DNA of 64,000 bases from Salvator merianae (GCA_003586115.2 QVOM02000021.1:15107448-15171447); one strand, 5' to 3'; counted from the stretch's first letter, positions 22,697-34,972 are shown. The notes: generated by a model from the sequence alone, not told the origin. A program made the numbers and translations.

Positions 22697-24058
22697 AGTA
22701 AGTTAAAAAGGGAGGATGGGGGTTTCCTGATCTACAAACTTAATATGATGACTTTCACATTACTTATATGATTCATTGCCAAGTACTTAATCTAAGAAAG
22801 GGCAAATACAGAACTCCAGCAAAGTAGGTACATAAAAGCCATTCCATTGATAAATGATTTGGTAAAAAAGGAAACTTTACACAGTATCCCCATAATAGAA
22901 GCTACCTTATATACATGGTGGAAATGGCAAAAAATAATAAAAAAAAATCTACTAACAATATCTCCTTTAATCAAGCTAAAGATTTATCACAAGTTCAAGC
23001 AAGAATACCCGATAGATTTTTGGAAATTCTTGTAACAAGAGGACTCTGCGATGACAAAATATGTTTATAATCAAAATACTAAATTACCTGAAATTTGGCA
23101 GTTCAGAGAATTCAGCTGTGCTTTAACTCACTTATCACTTTTTAAAGAAACTCACAAATTTTAAATTCAGCAATGGGGACACTCACCACTTTTGAAAACA
23201 CCTATATAAAACATATAAATAATCCAGAGGGTTGACATCAAAGTTATATGAAGTTCTGCCCATGTGTGTGGGATCCTCAATGTCTAAGGTAAAAACATAT
23301 TGGGAGGAAGAATTTAGGGTTCTTGTTTGAAGATCAGGTGTGGAAACAAGTATCAGAGAAACAGATAAGATGGATGACAAATATGAAAATAAGACAAATA
23401 CATATGAAAATTGTTTATAAATGCATTTTAACCCCTAGCATGTTGGCAATCATAAATAAATAGTTATTGATTCGTTTTGCAAGCTTTGCCAGGGGTAACC
23501 ATAACATAAAAATGAAATACTAATAAAATTCATGATGTATGCAGCTTAACTGGTCATTGTACAAAATTTGAAACATGCAGAAAAATTGAACACAAGAGAC
23601 TGGTATAATAGATTCTGGGAGTTCTTTATTGATGAATATATAATTGAACAAAGGAGTATTATGCAAGGGAAAATAAGGAAACAAAAACCCTGGAAATTTG
23701 GAAACTACTGGTGGAAGCAACTCCCAAAATTAAAGGTAATCTATTGGCAAAGATTATCTTATCATTGTTAAATAAGGCCTAAAATGAGGTAAAGAAAAAG
23801 ATTAAAAAGGCAAATATAAGAAACAAAGGAATTAAGACTACCATAAAAAAAAAAGTTGTTGCAATTGGGAAATTTAAGGGAAAATTAGAACCAGCAAAGT
23901 TTGGAGATAGAGATTAAAGGCAAAGATGAGTTAATTTTCTATAAAAGATGTGTATTTAAAGTGTATACTGAGCTTTGTTATGTCTTGTTTTTATATGACA
24001 TTTCTGCATTTCTGTATCTAGGCCTTTATAAATAAAATATCTTTGAGAGAAAAAAGCA
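22697..24058 (+). mobile_element. 5'-truncated L1 LINE, ORF2 C-terminal remnant and 3' UTR
   Basis: Translation in shifting frames gives the L1 ORF2 C-terminal landmarks: a 'GGFLIYKLN' segment at about 22,712 (L1 'GGLGxPNLK'), a tryptophan-rich segment at 22,847-23,035 and 'YKCILTPSMLAIINK' near 23,415 (L1 'W/YxxTPxxLxxI'). Many stops and frameshifts show it is dead. The 3' end is A-rich ('ataaataaaatatctttgagagaaaaaa'), the expected L1 tail. No clear target duplication was found. Confidence 0.75.
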
Positions 24059-26470
24059 GGTTGATGTTAAATGCAATACAGGCCACATCAATGGGAAAGT
24101 CGTAGGATCTGATAGTTATATACATTCTCAGCTGCATCAGAAAAACTTTCAATTGTGCTGAGTTCCCATCAAACAAATCAGGGAGTTTAGTGTTGGACTG
24201 CAACACTGGATGCTTTAGTTGAGGCAAGATGGATGTACTGAGGTATTTGGCCTCTGTCCTTTTACTTGGTCCTTGAACTGATTGCCCCTCTGAACCAGCA
24301 CTAGAGCTGCAGGAACAACTGGTGGAGGCTCCATTACAATTCTGGGGCACGGCAACTGCTGCTGAGGTATGTCCTGGTTTCCAGCTGGAGCCCAGTTTCC
24401 CAGTAAGTTTGTATGTGCCCTCAAGGCTGGCTAATGCACAATGACTGGGATTTGAGTGACTGCAGCAGGGGCCTGCGTAGCTACCTGGGTGACTGTGGCA
24501 GGAGTTTGCACAAGCACAGACCTTGGGTGTCAGCCTGGCTACTGCGTTGCTGTGTTTGATTCTGCATGATACGCAGCCTTCTGTCTTGGCATACTTAATG
24601 CTGTATTTCCTTGGGTTTGTTGCTGTAATAAATAACCGCTGATCAGACTGTACCAGAGAACTAATTGGGAAGCAGAGATATCTCAAGGACAATTAGGGCA
24701 CCTGAAAGTAGGGGGAATAAACATGGTTGGTTGATTTTATGTGAAACAGGCAGGAATTTGCTGGGAATGTACAGTATGTAACTTCTGGTGCTTTGCTCAA
24801 GCATGTTCTTTTATCAGTAAATACCTACTACCAATGCTGCTATACCTGTCTCCTTGTCTATCCAATTAATACTATGGTTGTGAGTCTGACACTGGGGTAG
24901 CCAATACCAGCTGATGGCTCACCACTTATATCATGCTCATAGAGCATAGCTGAGAGAAGCCAGCTTGGACAGCCAGATGAGCTTGGAACAGTGCAATTTT
25001 AATGAGATGGAGGAAACTCACTGGGCCCCAGAGTTTTATCATGTATGGAATGGAGGACATCACCATCAGTGTTGATAGAGATGCACCAGGTTCAACAGCT
25101 GGAATAGTTAGAATGTTGCAGAGGATGCCCTCACCTTGCAGTGCTCTAGACTGAATGGTGACATATCAGTCATCTAAATTCTCATTATACATTTTCCAAT
25201 GAGTCTCCTGAAGGACTTGGATCGATGGCTGTTGTTCAAACACCACATGAGCTGCCTCCTTGCCATCCTATCCAAATTACTTGCCCAGAGCTGAGGCCAG
25301 CCTGGGACCTCAACACAGCACTCTGCAGAGCTCCCTTTGATTCTGGAGCAGTAGCAATGGCCTGGGTAGACATGGAGCTCACTTGGACCTGTAACTCGAC
25401 ATGGTTTTCTGCATAACTCTACCAGAGTCAGTGATGACTACTAGGGGCTGGGTGGAAGCAGGACTTGACTCAGTTCAGGAGCTCAGCGCTGCCACCTGCA
25501 GGGCTTCACTATACCCAGCAGCAGCAATTGTGAATTGCATGGAAGCAAAACTCAATTCAGTCTCTTGCAGGGTTCCTTCAACTTGAAAAACATGAGTACT
25601 AGCTGGTGTTGAGGGGATTCTTCAGATGGTACCAGCTATTGTCTCAGCCTCTATCTCTGCACAGGCATTTCATGTGCTGTTGACTTGGTTGCTGTCAAAT
25701 GGGATTTGGCGTACCAACTTAATCCATTGTATGGTTCCTGGAGTTGAATGTGGGCATTCAGACATTAATGTCCTTAATTTTGGAATGGCCCCTAGCACTG
25801 GATTCAGGATATCCTCTGCCCACAGTTCCACCACCGGGACACTTGCTGGTAAAATGATACTTTCAATTCTGGAAGTCTTCAAGAATGATGGATGCACTCC
25901 CAGGTTGATGGTCCAGGAATCAATGGATTGCTTGTGTGAGTCTGTTGGAGTGTGGATTTCCCATGGCGTACTAGTCATGACTTGTACTGCATCTACACAT
26001 TGCTTATTTATTCTGCTATATTTGGATATTCCAGAATAGAGTGTGGAAATTCTGGAATATCCAAGCTTTATTCCAGAATATCCAAATATAGTGAAATAAG
26101 TAAGCCACATCTGGATGCAGCCTCAGTATTTCCACTCAACTGGTGGAATTTTGGGACTGGAGTACCCTGCCAGGGCAGATGCTATCAGATGGATAGAAAT
26201 CCATCTGGTAGCCGGAATTTGAGCCCTTGTAGTGACTTGTCCTTTCATCAGAATACACCTCAGTCACTGCTGTCCCATTCTCAAGTTGCAACCATGTCTG
26301 GTGAGACACAACGCAGTATGATAGGAATTGCTTGCTGTACATGCCACCTCAGTTTGTTCTCAGCTCAGGATTGGTCCAAGGTGTAATCCTGTTGGCTGGA
26401 GAGGTGCTTGAGAACCTTCCAGAGCCAATCTGTTCAGTCAAGCCTGGGAAACGCCATCTTTAGGGGCTTC
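24059..26470 (-). pseudogene. Decayed Ty3/Gypsy-like gag region
   Basis: The longest frame in the window (24,692-24,018, 224 codons) ends on the minus strand with 'LPDLFDGNSAQLKVFLMQL' followed by an R..DFP.D.A..AF motif. This resembles the Gag/RTL capsid start (pattern F-x-G-[DN]-x(5)-F-x(2)-[QC]-x(8)-[PY]-x-x-F). Upstream on the minus strand (24,700-26,470) lies broken proline/glutamine-rich coding-like sequence with many stops. No protease, reverse transcriptase or integrase motifs are visible, so assignment rests on one domain. It is interrupted by a family E MITE at 25,988. Confidence 0.5.
25988..26120. mobile_element. Palindromic MITE, family E copy 2
   Basis: Ends CTGCATCTACACATTGCTTA and TAAGCCACATCTGGATGCAG are inverted repeats; the centre repeats TTGGATATTCCAGAATA in both orientations. 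It is homologous to 5284-5403 and sits inside the gag-like region. Confidence 0.8.
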
Positions 26471-26830
26471 AGTCATACCCTGGGTTGATGGTGATCTTTT
26501 ATTCTGTCAAGATCACTTCCATAGGCCCCAGTTCAAGAGCACAAACACATGCATAGCAGCAGCACAGCAGCATTTATTGATAAAATATTATGCAGAAAAT
26601 AGCACCAGCATCCTTCAAGCGGTCTTGAGACAGTACCATTTCCAATTATCCCATCACAGTTACACTCTTATCACTATAGCAAAGGAAATACAGCATCAGT
26701 AAGGTATGCAAACAGGCACTAACTGCTATTATAGAGCTTCAAATGAGGCAACACAGTGATCAAGGTGACAGGAGGCTTCTGTAGCTTGTTGGGCCTAGAT
26801 AGGTTTCCCTGACAACAAGGCCCAGGCCTC
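26471..26830 (-). other. Possible LTR-like segment (minus strand), unproven
   Basis: On the minus strand a polyadenylation signal AATAAA (plus 26,573-26,578) is followed by GCTGCTGTGCTGC-rich sequence and then by the gag-like region, as in a 5' LTR. A second LTR, TG..CA ends and a primer binding site could not be shown. Confidence 0.25.
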
Positions 26831-27205
26831 AGTAAAGTCATTATGTAACAATAAGCCCAAAATTCAAATTCGGCAGACTTTTGTGAAATTTGTATATACT
26901 CCCATTGACTATTGCAACAAATTTCGATAGAAACTTAATTTTGGTTGAATTTTGAAAAATGTTTGAATTTTAAGAATTTGAAAGTTTTGATACTTGGTCT
27001 GTGATGATTTTGAAAGACTGTTGACTAACTCGATAGAGAATCCCCAGATCAAGCAGGCTTTAAAATTGACAGTAAGAGGCCCATGATGGATGCAATATAA
27101 GAGCACCCATATATTTGTGTAGGAATCAGCTCTGTACAGAGACTTTGTTGTTCAAACCACAAGCAGTAGCAGTATAATTTACGTTAGATTAATGTAGATA
27201 TCTAA

Positions 27206-27700
27206 GGCTGTGTTTACACAGTTTTTTAGAAAAGTACTTCTGAGGTGCTTAGGTGTAATCTGATATCACACAGTCCCTGTACATTCAATACAGAGGAAGA
27301 GAGCAATGTCTTCTTGGATGCTGTGCTCTTCCCCCATTATGCCGCTTCAAGCTCCATTAAGGCGTCATAGTGGCAGAATGGTTTGAAGAGCTCAGGGCTC
27401 TTTAAGCCACTTCCTTTCTCTCTCATGGCAGCAGCCCTGCTGCTGCTGCTGCCATTGCCACTCAAGGGGAATTACAAGTTCCCTCAGTGATGTTTATGTT
27501 TTCTAAGACATTCCCTGACTTTGAAACCACTCTGCCTTCTGATTCAAAGCAGGGAACCCCATTTTGATTTGGAGGGCAGGGAAAGGAGTAATCTGGGCTA
27601 ATGCAAGGTGAATTGGAAAGAACATGAGAACATGAGCACCACACACTGCTGTCTCTAAGTAGCTTTTGAGATTTTTTTATGTGTGAGCACAACCTAAGGG
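27206..27700. mobile_element. Family D TIR element
   Basis: The left end CTAAGGCTGTGTTTACACAG and the right end TGTGAGCACAACCTAAGG are imperfect inverted repeats, with T/A-rich tracts next to both ends (ttttttag / gatttttttat). About 495 bp; the interior includes a (CTG)4 run near 27,438. No coding signal. Confidence 0.55.
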
Positions 27701-27989
27701 TGTGAAATTTGACACAATAAAATTGAAGTTTATGGGGGAGGAAAAAAGAGAGTCAGGGAAGAGTAATAGGATCTTTCTAGTAAGTGGCAGTTAAGTTATC
27801 TTAAAAGCTAGAATTCCATTTGCAGGACTCTGGAATCCAGTAATGGACCTTCATAAGAAGAGTGGATACAATGTATAAAAGCTCTTTGAAAAGTCACTTG
27901 AAAGTGCAAGCATTGTAGAAAACATGATGTAAGAACTCATTTGTGCAGGATATCAGCAAGGGGACAGACACATGTTACTTCTATGAAGA

Positions 27990-28357
27990 GAGCATCACAA
28001 AGCAGCCACTCCCAAATGTGACTAACCATGGACAGCTAAAATGCTGTCCACAGTTTGACCAGGAGCAGTTGGTTTGCTCCCGGTCAACAGCATTCACACC
28101 TGCTTGCAGGTGTGAACACTATGAGGCCGTGGTGCAGCTGTGGCTGCACAGTTGTGTGACATGTCCTGCTCACCATGGCAACAGCTGGACATTGTTGAAG
28201 CCACTGTTATGGCAAGCAGGCATGCATTTGCACTACAAGTACTGGAGATCTGGCACAGGGACATTCTAGCACTCCCAGTGCGAATGGTCATCTCACCGCT
28301 GGGTCTTGACCGGCTTAGAAGGGTATATCATTTTAAGATGATCAGTGCAAAAATACC
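27990..28357 (+). mobile_element. Family C TIR element, 5'-decayed
   Basis: Body blocks 'acagctaaaatgctgtccacagtttgaccaggagcag', 'cattcacacctgcttgcaggtgtgaac' and 'caccatggcaacagctggac' match the family; the right end reads GCAAAAATACC. The left end is not recognisable. Confidence 0.7.
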
Positions 28358-29025
28358 ATTATTTCTGCATCTGTGAGTGAGGTAGAGTTATACTTGTGGA
28401 ATGCCCATGGATGCAAAAAAAAAAACAGTGGAGCAAGAAGGTGAGTTTACACAATTTTTACAGTGCTTACCTGCTCCCTGTTAACTCCTAAGCACCATAG
28501 AAATCCTGGGTTTACTGGGCTCTTTGCCCTGGTTTGATCTCCTGATTCAACACAAGCCTAGAACAAGCTGATTCTTTGGCTGAAAGTGCTTCAGGAATAT
28601 TGTGCGTAGGTGGACCCTAAGAATATGGCATCAACAGACGCACTAATCACACTACTTGGAAAATTCCCCAGAAATGCCAGGAATTGATCAGGTACAACAA
28701 GCCTCTGGAGATGGTCTCTCTTACTAACTCCCACGAATTTGCAAGAAGGACCCAAATCAGTCATCCAAAATTGCCCAGGGATGATCTGTACATTCCTCCT
28801 TCCACTGTGCTGATGAAACGCTGGAAAAAAAATGAAGAAAAGCTTTGTGCCTGTACAGACACAAAAGCCACGTAAGTAGGATGAGGGGGAGGGAGGGAGG
28901 GAGGGGGAAAAGAGAGGCTTTACAGGATGTTTCTGTGTGTGTTTATAGGATGTTACTGGGTGTATGTTTGCATACAGATCTGGAAATAAATATCACTCAA
29001 TAAAGACTCAATAAAATAGCAATAC
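28358..29025. other. Unassigned; (GGGA)n near 28,884-28,907
   Basis: About 28,440-28,620 resembles a family D element end ('gtgagtttacacaatttttacagtgctta') but the match is weak. A short GGGA-rich microsatellite lies at 28,884-28,907. Confidence 0.4.
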
Positions 29026-29616
29026 AGTACTTCTCACCACTGTGGTGGAGACTGTGATCTCTCAATTTCCACGTTAGAACAGGATAACTATCCTGTTCTA
29101 ATGTGGAATTGACCACGCAGCATGGACACTGTCTGCACTCCGTCACTGAAAACCGGATCTGAAGCTAGCTACCATCCCGATCCTCCCTATGGCAGTGGCT
29201 GAGAAGTGTCTGGCCATTGACATAGTGATTGGAAGCAGCGCTGTGCTGCACACATGAGCAATCACTAGATCAGGACTGCCCGATCACACAGGCCTAATTG
29301 GGCCCGTGCAATGTCCCAGTTGGGCCTGTGAAACCCTGATCAGGCATTGTGTGGCCCAACTGGACATCACACAGCCTGATTGTGCTGACCCAATTGCGCA
29401 GGCCCAATTTGGTCTGATTGGCCAATCGTACAAGCACAATTGGGTCCTCACACTGGCCTGAATTGTGGGTTGTGGAGCACTAATTAGTCCTCCACAGGTA
29501 TCCATTACCGGGAGTGGATGAAGCCCACTCCCAGACATTCAGGCCTCTGCCAACTGCAGAAGCACTTGGCTAGCAAGCATTCTCAATGCTTGCTAGTAGC
29601 AAGTGCGAACAGACCC
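29026..29616 (-). mobile_element. Family C TIR element, long variant, minus strand
   Basis: The right end AAGTGCGAACAGACCCT is the family left terminus reversed. Near the other end a perfect 20-bp hairpin lies at 29,067-29,086 / 29,089-29,108 (arm TTCCACGTTAGAACAGGATA). The middle holds a block of about 180 bp, rich in 'cccaattgggcc'-like inverted motifs, that shorter copies lack. Confidence 0.85.
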
Positions 29617-30090
29617 TGAGTGACCTATACGACCAGTTGGATCTGCTAGTAGGCAACTTCAAGCTCCCTTCTGCTATTCTTTCCAGTTGCTCATTTCTCT
29701 TATTCTAGACTTTGAAATGACAGCCCTTTAAACCAAGGGTTCCTTTATACAGAGGACAAGCCTCCTCCAGCCCTTCAATTAGATGGATGTTATGTAGGAT
29801 ACATGATCACCCTATGATCATCTCAGAGATATTCCATGCCCTTCCTTAATTATCATCTTTCTTTTCAGAAAGATATCTACTTCTTTCTCATGTGGGTAAT
29901 GTAGGAAAGTCCATTTAAAGGAAATAGCTTTCTATGCAATTTATCATCCAGAAGCAATCCCATTTTAATAATATGTTTAAACCATATTACGGTTATTTTG
30001 CAATAGTTTTGAGTCCTCTTAGCCCCTTACCACAGTATTTCTAGCTACAGTCTTGACTCGAAATAGGATAAACCTCAACTATTTCATTTT
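29617..30090. other. Unassigned intergenic DNA
   Basis: No gene or recognisable repeat. Confidence 0.5.
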
Positions 30091-30240
30091 ATCCCCCCAA
30101 ATCAGCCAGTTATCCTGGTGTGGATGATGTAAAAGCTCTCTGCTCAAGTCCCTGAATTACTGGTGCCATGCAGGGCAAATAATACTGGCCAAGATGGGCC
30201 ATTGGCCTGGGTTACTACAAAGCAAGTTCTTATGTGGTTG
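30091..30240 (+). mobile_element. CR1-like LINE 3'-end fragment
   Basis: 'actggccaagatgggccattggcctgggttact..caaagcaagttcttatgt' follows the common CR1 3' end 'gatggaccattggtctgat..cagt..ttcttatgt'. The fragment also resembles 44,995-45,060. Stops at about 30,240. Confidence 0.5.
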
Positions 30241-30399
30241 GGATGATAGTAGGCCTCATCAGCATAACTCATCTCTACATCTAGTGAATTTTTTGGGGAA
30301 GAATCCAAATCCTCTGAGTAATTGCCAGGACTCCCCCTTGCTTCCCACAGCCCACAAATTGTGAAGAAGGTCTCTCTGTCAAGGAAGAATGGCAGGAAG

Positions 30400-30540
30400 T
30401 AATTTCATAAATCAATGGTATGAGAAAAAAATCAAGTAAAGCTGAGCATACAATTGCAATTGATATTGTATTTTATACCAGTTTTTAACTTTTCGTTAAG
30501 ACCTGTGGTTGAAACAATAAATATATTCTGTTCTATTCTA
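30400..30540 (+). mobile_element. LINE 3'-tail fragment
   Basis: 'ttttataccagtttttaacttttcgttaagacctgtggttgaaacaataaatatattctgttc' has the layout of a squamate LINE 3' terminus (stem region, 'gttaagacc', AATAAA-type tail). Clade not resolved. Confidence 0.4.
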
Positions 30541-30918
30541 ATTAGGTGTTAGCATTAGAAACTTGCCCACTGTGCTGCCATCTTTGTCCCCTTTCCAGAT
30601 CCTGCCATCTCTGCTAGCTTTCATCACAGATATTGCTTTCCCGTTGCGTTATAGTGAATTTCCGCAGAGGCTGCTGATAGGACTGCTGGGAACTGCTAGC
30701 TGTTTTGGGAACTCAGGGGTATACTAGTCTGAGCATAGCATGGGAGGGTAAGAACAAGGTGGGGATAGAATGCTTAATATATTCTCTGTTTTGCATTAGA
30801 CTTTTTGTAATCTGTTATCAAATAAAGATTGAGAGCATGGTGAAGCTACTCTCTGCATGTGTTTTTGAGATGAGGCCTGCAGTGGTGATATTGACATTAC
30901 GTAGGAAAGATCATCACA

Positions 30919-31523
30919 GGGCCTGTTCACACTCGGTTGCTAGTGAGAATCTGCACACTCACTAGCAACGTGCGCCCACACTCTGCAGAGGCCCCAGCAT
31001 CTGGGAGTGTCTGCAGATGCTCTCAAACACTAGTAGCTAACTCACTGTCCACAGCTTGACCAGGAGCAGCTAGACATCTCCTGGTCAGCAGCATTCACAC
31101 CTGCTTCTGGGTGTGAATGCTGCAGGCTGCAGCTGTGCAGTCACATGCTGCATTCCTGGTTGTCGAGGTCTACTGATAATCCCCGTCAGGGCGTCCCTGA
31201 TCAGATTCATTCTTTGTGGACAGAGCAGACCAGCAGGAAGTGGGGTCTCACAGATCTACACTAACATATGGACCAATGAGGTCCAAAAGAGGACCATGAG
31301 GACTCCTAGGCCCTTTCTGCACTTGGCTTTATTCTGGACTATATCCCAGAATAGGGACTTGCTATCCCCACGCTAGTGTAGATTATAGCATACCCCAGGT
31401 GGGGCCTGCCATAGTTCATAGTAACATGCAGATGGCAGATCCCTATTCCAAGATATAATCTGGAATAAGGCCAAGTGCAGAAAGGGGCCTATTCTCAAAC
31501 TACAGTAAGTGCAGAAAGGGCCT
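30919..31523 (+). mobile_element. Composite family C/B TIR element, host of family A copy 2
   Basis: The left part (30,919 to about 31,160) is family C: GGGCCTGTTCACACTCGG, 'ctagtgagaatctgcacactcactag', 'cacctgcttctgggtgtgaatgc'. From about 31,185 it switches to a family B right half ('tgatcagattcattctttgtggac', 'gatctacactaacatatggac') ending AGTGCAGAAAGGGCC at 31,523. The same C-to-B composite layout occurs at 44,471-44,988. Confidence 0.7.
31309..31489. mobile_element. 180-bp palindromic MITE, family A copy 2
   Basis: Left GGCCCTTTCTGCACTTGGC, right end GTGCAGAAAGGGGCC; arms pair throughout except the centre near 31,395. It is inserted inside the composite element at 30,919-31,523. Confidence 0.9.
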
Positions 31524-32382
31524 GAGAATGTGCTCTCAGAGGACAGCAGTACCAAAAGGAGCTCTTACTGTCTTAATATTCAGGTAGGTCTACAGATAAA
31601 GTCATCTGTATATTATATACTTTGTCCTGCTTGTGTCACCACCCTAGTGTCTTAAGGCAGTAAATGACACTCTTCTATCACCAAGCAGCTTTAGTGCATA
31701 GAAAGGGGAGGAGGCCATCAATTTATTCCTCACTTTTCAGCATTGAAATGTTGTCAGTCAGCCTTGCAAACAGATTCAGTTCTCATACAAACATTACATG
31801 TATCAAGCACTATAATAGCATATGAGGAGGTGTGTGTGTATGTGTGATCATTCGTTCCATTCCAGTGAATGAGAAAAACTCTGGATAGGGAATCCCTCTC
31901 TGTGCAATAGAGTTCCCACACCCATGACAATAATTAAATAATCCAATTAACTCAGGAATTAAAAACAAATGAATAGCATTGCAGAACAGAACGTTCTCTG
32001 ATTGAGACTTAGCAAAGCCCAGCAAAAGGGAGAGAGAGAGAGAGAGAGGGAAGGTTTAATTGAGATTTGTTGTTTTATTCTGCTCAATATTTTCTTAAAT
32101 AGCTTATTTCCCACAGTTAATTCTCAAAATATTCTCTGGGCTGCCTAACATGTGGGAAACATCCTGTGTAGCATCTAGATCAGCAGGATAAGAGTCAGGC
32201 TTCTGACTTTCCATGCCTGTTTGGTGACACACTTAATCTCTTTCATTCTCCTTGCCTCAATTTCTCCCTGCATAATAATAATTGTATCTTCTCTGCAGTG
32301 CCTAAGTGCTATGTGAAACTTAATTAATTGGTGTTTATACAGCACATTGTGACCTTTGGCAGTAACGAGATATGTAATTAGT
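31524..32382. other. Unassigned; (GA)n at 32,029-32,047
   Basis: A short GA microsatellite is the only repeat noticed. No gene. Confidence 0.5.
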
Positions 32383-32626
32383 TCAAGCAGCGTAGCGTAA
32401 TGGCTAGAGGGTTGAGTTGGGACCAGATATCTCTAGATTCAAAACTCGTCCTGGCCATGAAAGCTCACTTTGGTCCAATCTCTGCCTCTCTGCCTCTCCT
32501 ACTTCCCAGGGTGTTGTGGGGCTAACATGCAGAGAGAAAGAATGGTGTGCATTGCCTTGGGCTCTTTGGAGAAAAAGTGGGATATACGTGCCAAAATCAA
32601 TAAAAAAACAACAACCAGCAATAAAG
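32383..32626 (+). mobile_element. tRNA-derived squamate SINE
   Basis: Head 'agcagcgtagcgtaatggctagagggttgag' (A-box region), B-box-like 'agattcaaaactc', body 'ctcactttggtccaatctctgcctctctgcctctc..cttcccagggtgttgtgggg', tail 'agaaaaagtgggatatacgtgccaaaatcaataaaaaaacaac'. Ends in an A/AAC-rich tail. Confidence 0.75.
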
Positions 32627-32999
32627 AGAGAGATCTTTTACTCAATTGGCGTTGGTGCTGTTCAAACACCTGCATCTTTCCTGTACTAGCACAGCTCTCC
32701 ATCAAAAGAATTAAAGTGTATATAGAGAAAAAACAACAAGAAATAGCTAATTTTTAAAATTATGGCTCATCCTAAAGATACACATTCTCTGGAAGTCATT
32801 GGAAAAAAAACAACTATGCACATTGAAAGAAAGACTTCATAAAAACAAAGCTTCACTCTTCTCTAAATAATGACAATACAACAAGAGCCAAATGACATCA
32901 AAGAAGAATTTGGGGGTGAAAATGCACTAGACTCTGGAGTTAGACTCTGGAGCCGTGTCTACACTGGGTCACAAAACCAACCTAGGGGACCAGCTGGAC
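32627..32999. other. Unassigned intergenic DNA
   Basis: No gene or recognisable repeat. Confidence 0.5.
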
Positions 33000-33790
33000 T
33001 GTATATTTATTTATTCATTTATTTAGCTAGACCACTTTGCATATTTATTTATTCTTTTGTAGTATAAAGGGTCCCAGAGTGGGTAACAACAGGAAAAAGA
33101 TAAAAGTTATAAGAATCAAAACATAATTAATATACAGTATAAGATGCAAATTTTCCTCCCCTACCCCCCAGCAGGACTACACGGAAGGTAACTATCAAAT
33201 GCCTGGGTGAAGAACATATTTTAACCAGGTGCCGAAAACCATATAGTGTTGGCACCTGACAAATCTCTACTGGAAGGCTGCTTCAAAGTCTAGGGCCCAC
33301 CACAGAAAAGGCCTTCTCATATGTCACAATCCCTCACACATTGAGGGTAGCAGAACTACAAGAAGGTCCTCACTTTGTAATCCTAAGACATGGACAGGTC
33401 AGTATGAGAGAAGGCACTCTTTCAGATATTCAGGATCCAAGTCATTTAGGGCTTTATATGTCAATGTCAACACCTTAAAACAGACTCAGTAGCAACCTGG
33501 TAACCAGTGTAGTTCCTTCAAGACCAGTGTGATGTGTGTTCAGACAGAAATATCTCTCAGCTACTGAACTGCTGTGTTCTGCACAAGTTCCACCTTCTGG
33601 ATCATCTTCAAGGGCAGTCTTATGTAGACCACGTTATGGTAGTCTAGTCTGGAGGTTACCAGAGTATGGATCACTGTAGCCAAGTTGCCCCTATCTAGAA
33701 AAGGCCAGAACTGGTGAACTAGCCACAGATGAAAGTAAGCACTTCTGGCTATTGCTGCCACATGATGGAGCTTTGGAGCAGCTATGGTGC
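33000..33790 (-). mobile_element. L2-like LINE, ORF C-terminus and 3' UTR
   Basis: The minus-strand translation of about 33,785-33,570 contains 'AIARSAYFHLWLVHQ', 'ATVIHTLVTSRLDYHN' and 'LPLKMIQKVELVQNTA'. These follow the conserved 'VTSRLDYCN..Y.GLP.K.I.KLQ.VQNAAAR' segment downstream of the reverse transcriptase in L2-like (Jockey-superfamily) LINEs. A 3' UTR then runs to about 33,000 and ends in AATAA-type repeats (TTATT on the plus strand). A stop at the 'QNTAVQ' point and further decay below it indicate a dead copy. The UTR block near 33,220-33,330 is homologous to 50,070-50,160. Confidence 0.75.
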
Positions 33791-33799
33791 AAAAATGGT

Positions 33800-34215
33800 G
33801 CTGTAGGCTGCTCCAAACATGGACCACTTCTAAGTGGTTCTCACAATAGTTTAGCTGGTATACTGGACCAGTGGCCCACACCTGGCACCATTTTTCCAGG
33901 CATCCAGAAGTGACACTGGAATGCAAGTGGCAATGGGAGAGTGCTGCTTTTGGGCACCTTTGTGAAACAACCCAGCCAGCAACTTCAGAGGCTGGGAACT
34001 TTCATTCCCAGCCTCCAAGCCTGGGAGAGGATGGGCCATGCAGAAAGCAGATAGCCCATAAAGCGTTCCAGCAACAGCCTGGCCCATCATGAGCTGGGTT
34101 GACTGGAGCAGGCCAGCGTGGTACAAGGTAGCCTGGACTATGCAGTTAGGTTCTGGAAGCCTCCATGTGGAGGTGAAACTGTCTGTTCAGGTACTAAGGC
34201 CTCCCCAAGGCTCCT
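33800..34215 (-). mobile_element. Family B TIR element, minus strand
   Basis: 'agctggtatactggaccagtggccc', 'ggcaccatttttccaggcatccagaag' and 'aacttcagaggctgggaactttcattcccagcctcc' are reverse-orientation family B blocks (compare 4760-4950). Ends are unclear and it abuts the L2-like LINE. Confidence 0.5.
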
Positions 34216-34972
34216 TCAAAACAGCATCTGATATGGGTGGCTTGTGGCCATTTTTATAACCATGATCTTGCTGTGTGGCTAAAAATCAAACCTTTCAAGG
34301 TAGCATGGTTTGGCAGAACCAGTTAAATGAGTGTCTGTGGCTGCTTCATTGAGACAGGGTACCTTGAGAATCAGAAATTCTGCTGTTCTGGTCAGACCAC
34401 TCTGTCTGTTCCCTTGGAGTGGGACGTGGCTGACAAATATTTGTGGTTGTCTGTCTTCCCAGACCTGGAAACAACCCAGTGGTATGTGTAAATGTAGCCT
34501 ATGTTTCCTCCTATCTCACTCTCATCTGTATCAAGTTTACTGAATTGTTATAGGATATTAACAAACAGAAAACAGAATAAACTAGTTCTTATATGTGAGA
34601 CGACACAGTCATCTAGGAGGAGGCAAAGTTAGTATAAGTCAAGCTGAACCAGCATTTTTGCCTTGCATAGGTACAGACCATGCTGAATGACATCACTCCT
34701 GGCTGGATAAAAAGATTGCTGGGAAAGAAGCAAAGGGATCTTGCTGCCAGGTGACTTTGACTACCCTTTCTACATAGCACTCACCAAGAGAGCCCAGAGG
34801 CTGCCCACACATGGCTTAGTTTGAATGCAGGCCTCGAGAGCAATGACACTCACCAGTGGGAGCCAGCACTTGTATTAAGCATGCCTCTCCAAGTCTGACA
34901 GGTCGGACAACCACATACACTACTGGGCAGTCCAAGTATATAAAATACTGTAAAGAAAAGCAATGACATCCT
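34216..34972. other. Unassigned intergenic DNA
   Basis: No gene or clearly recognisable repeat. Confidence 0.5.

Noticed and set aside
24820..24930. Possible LTR end with a primer-binding-site-like 'tctgacactggggtagcc' on the plus strand
   Set aside because: No second LTR copy and no tRNA 3'-end match that I can justify.
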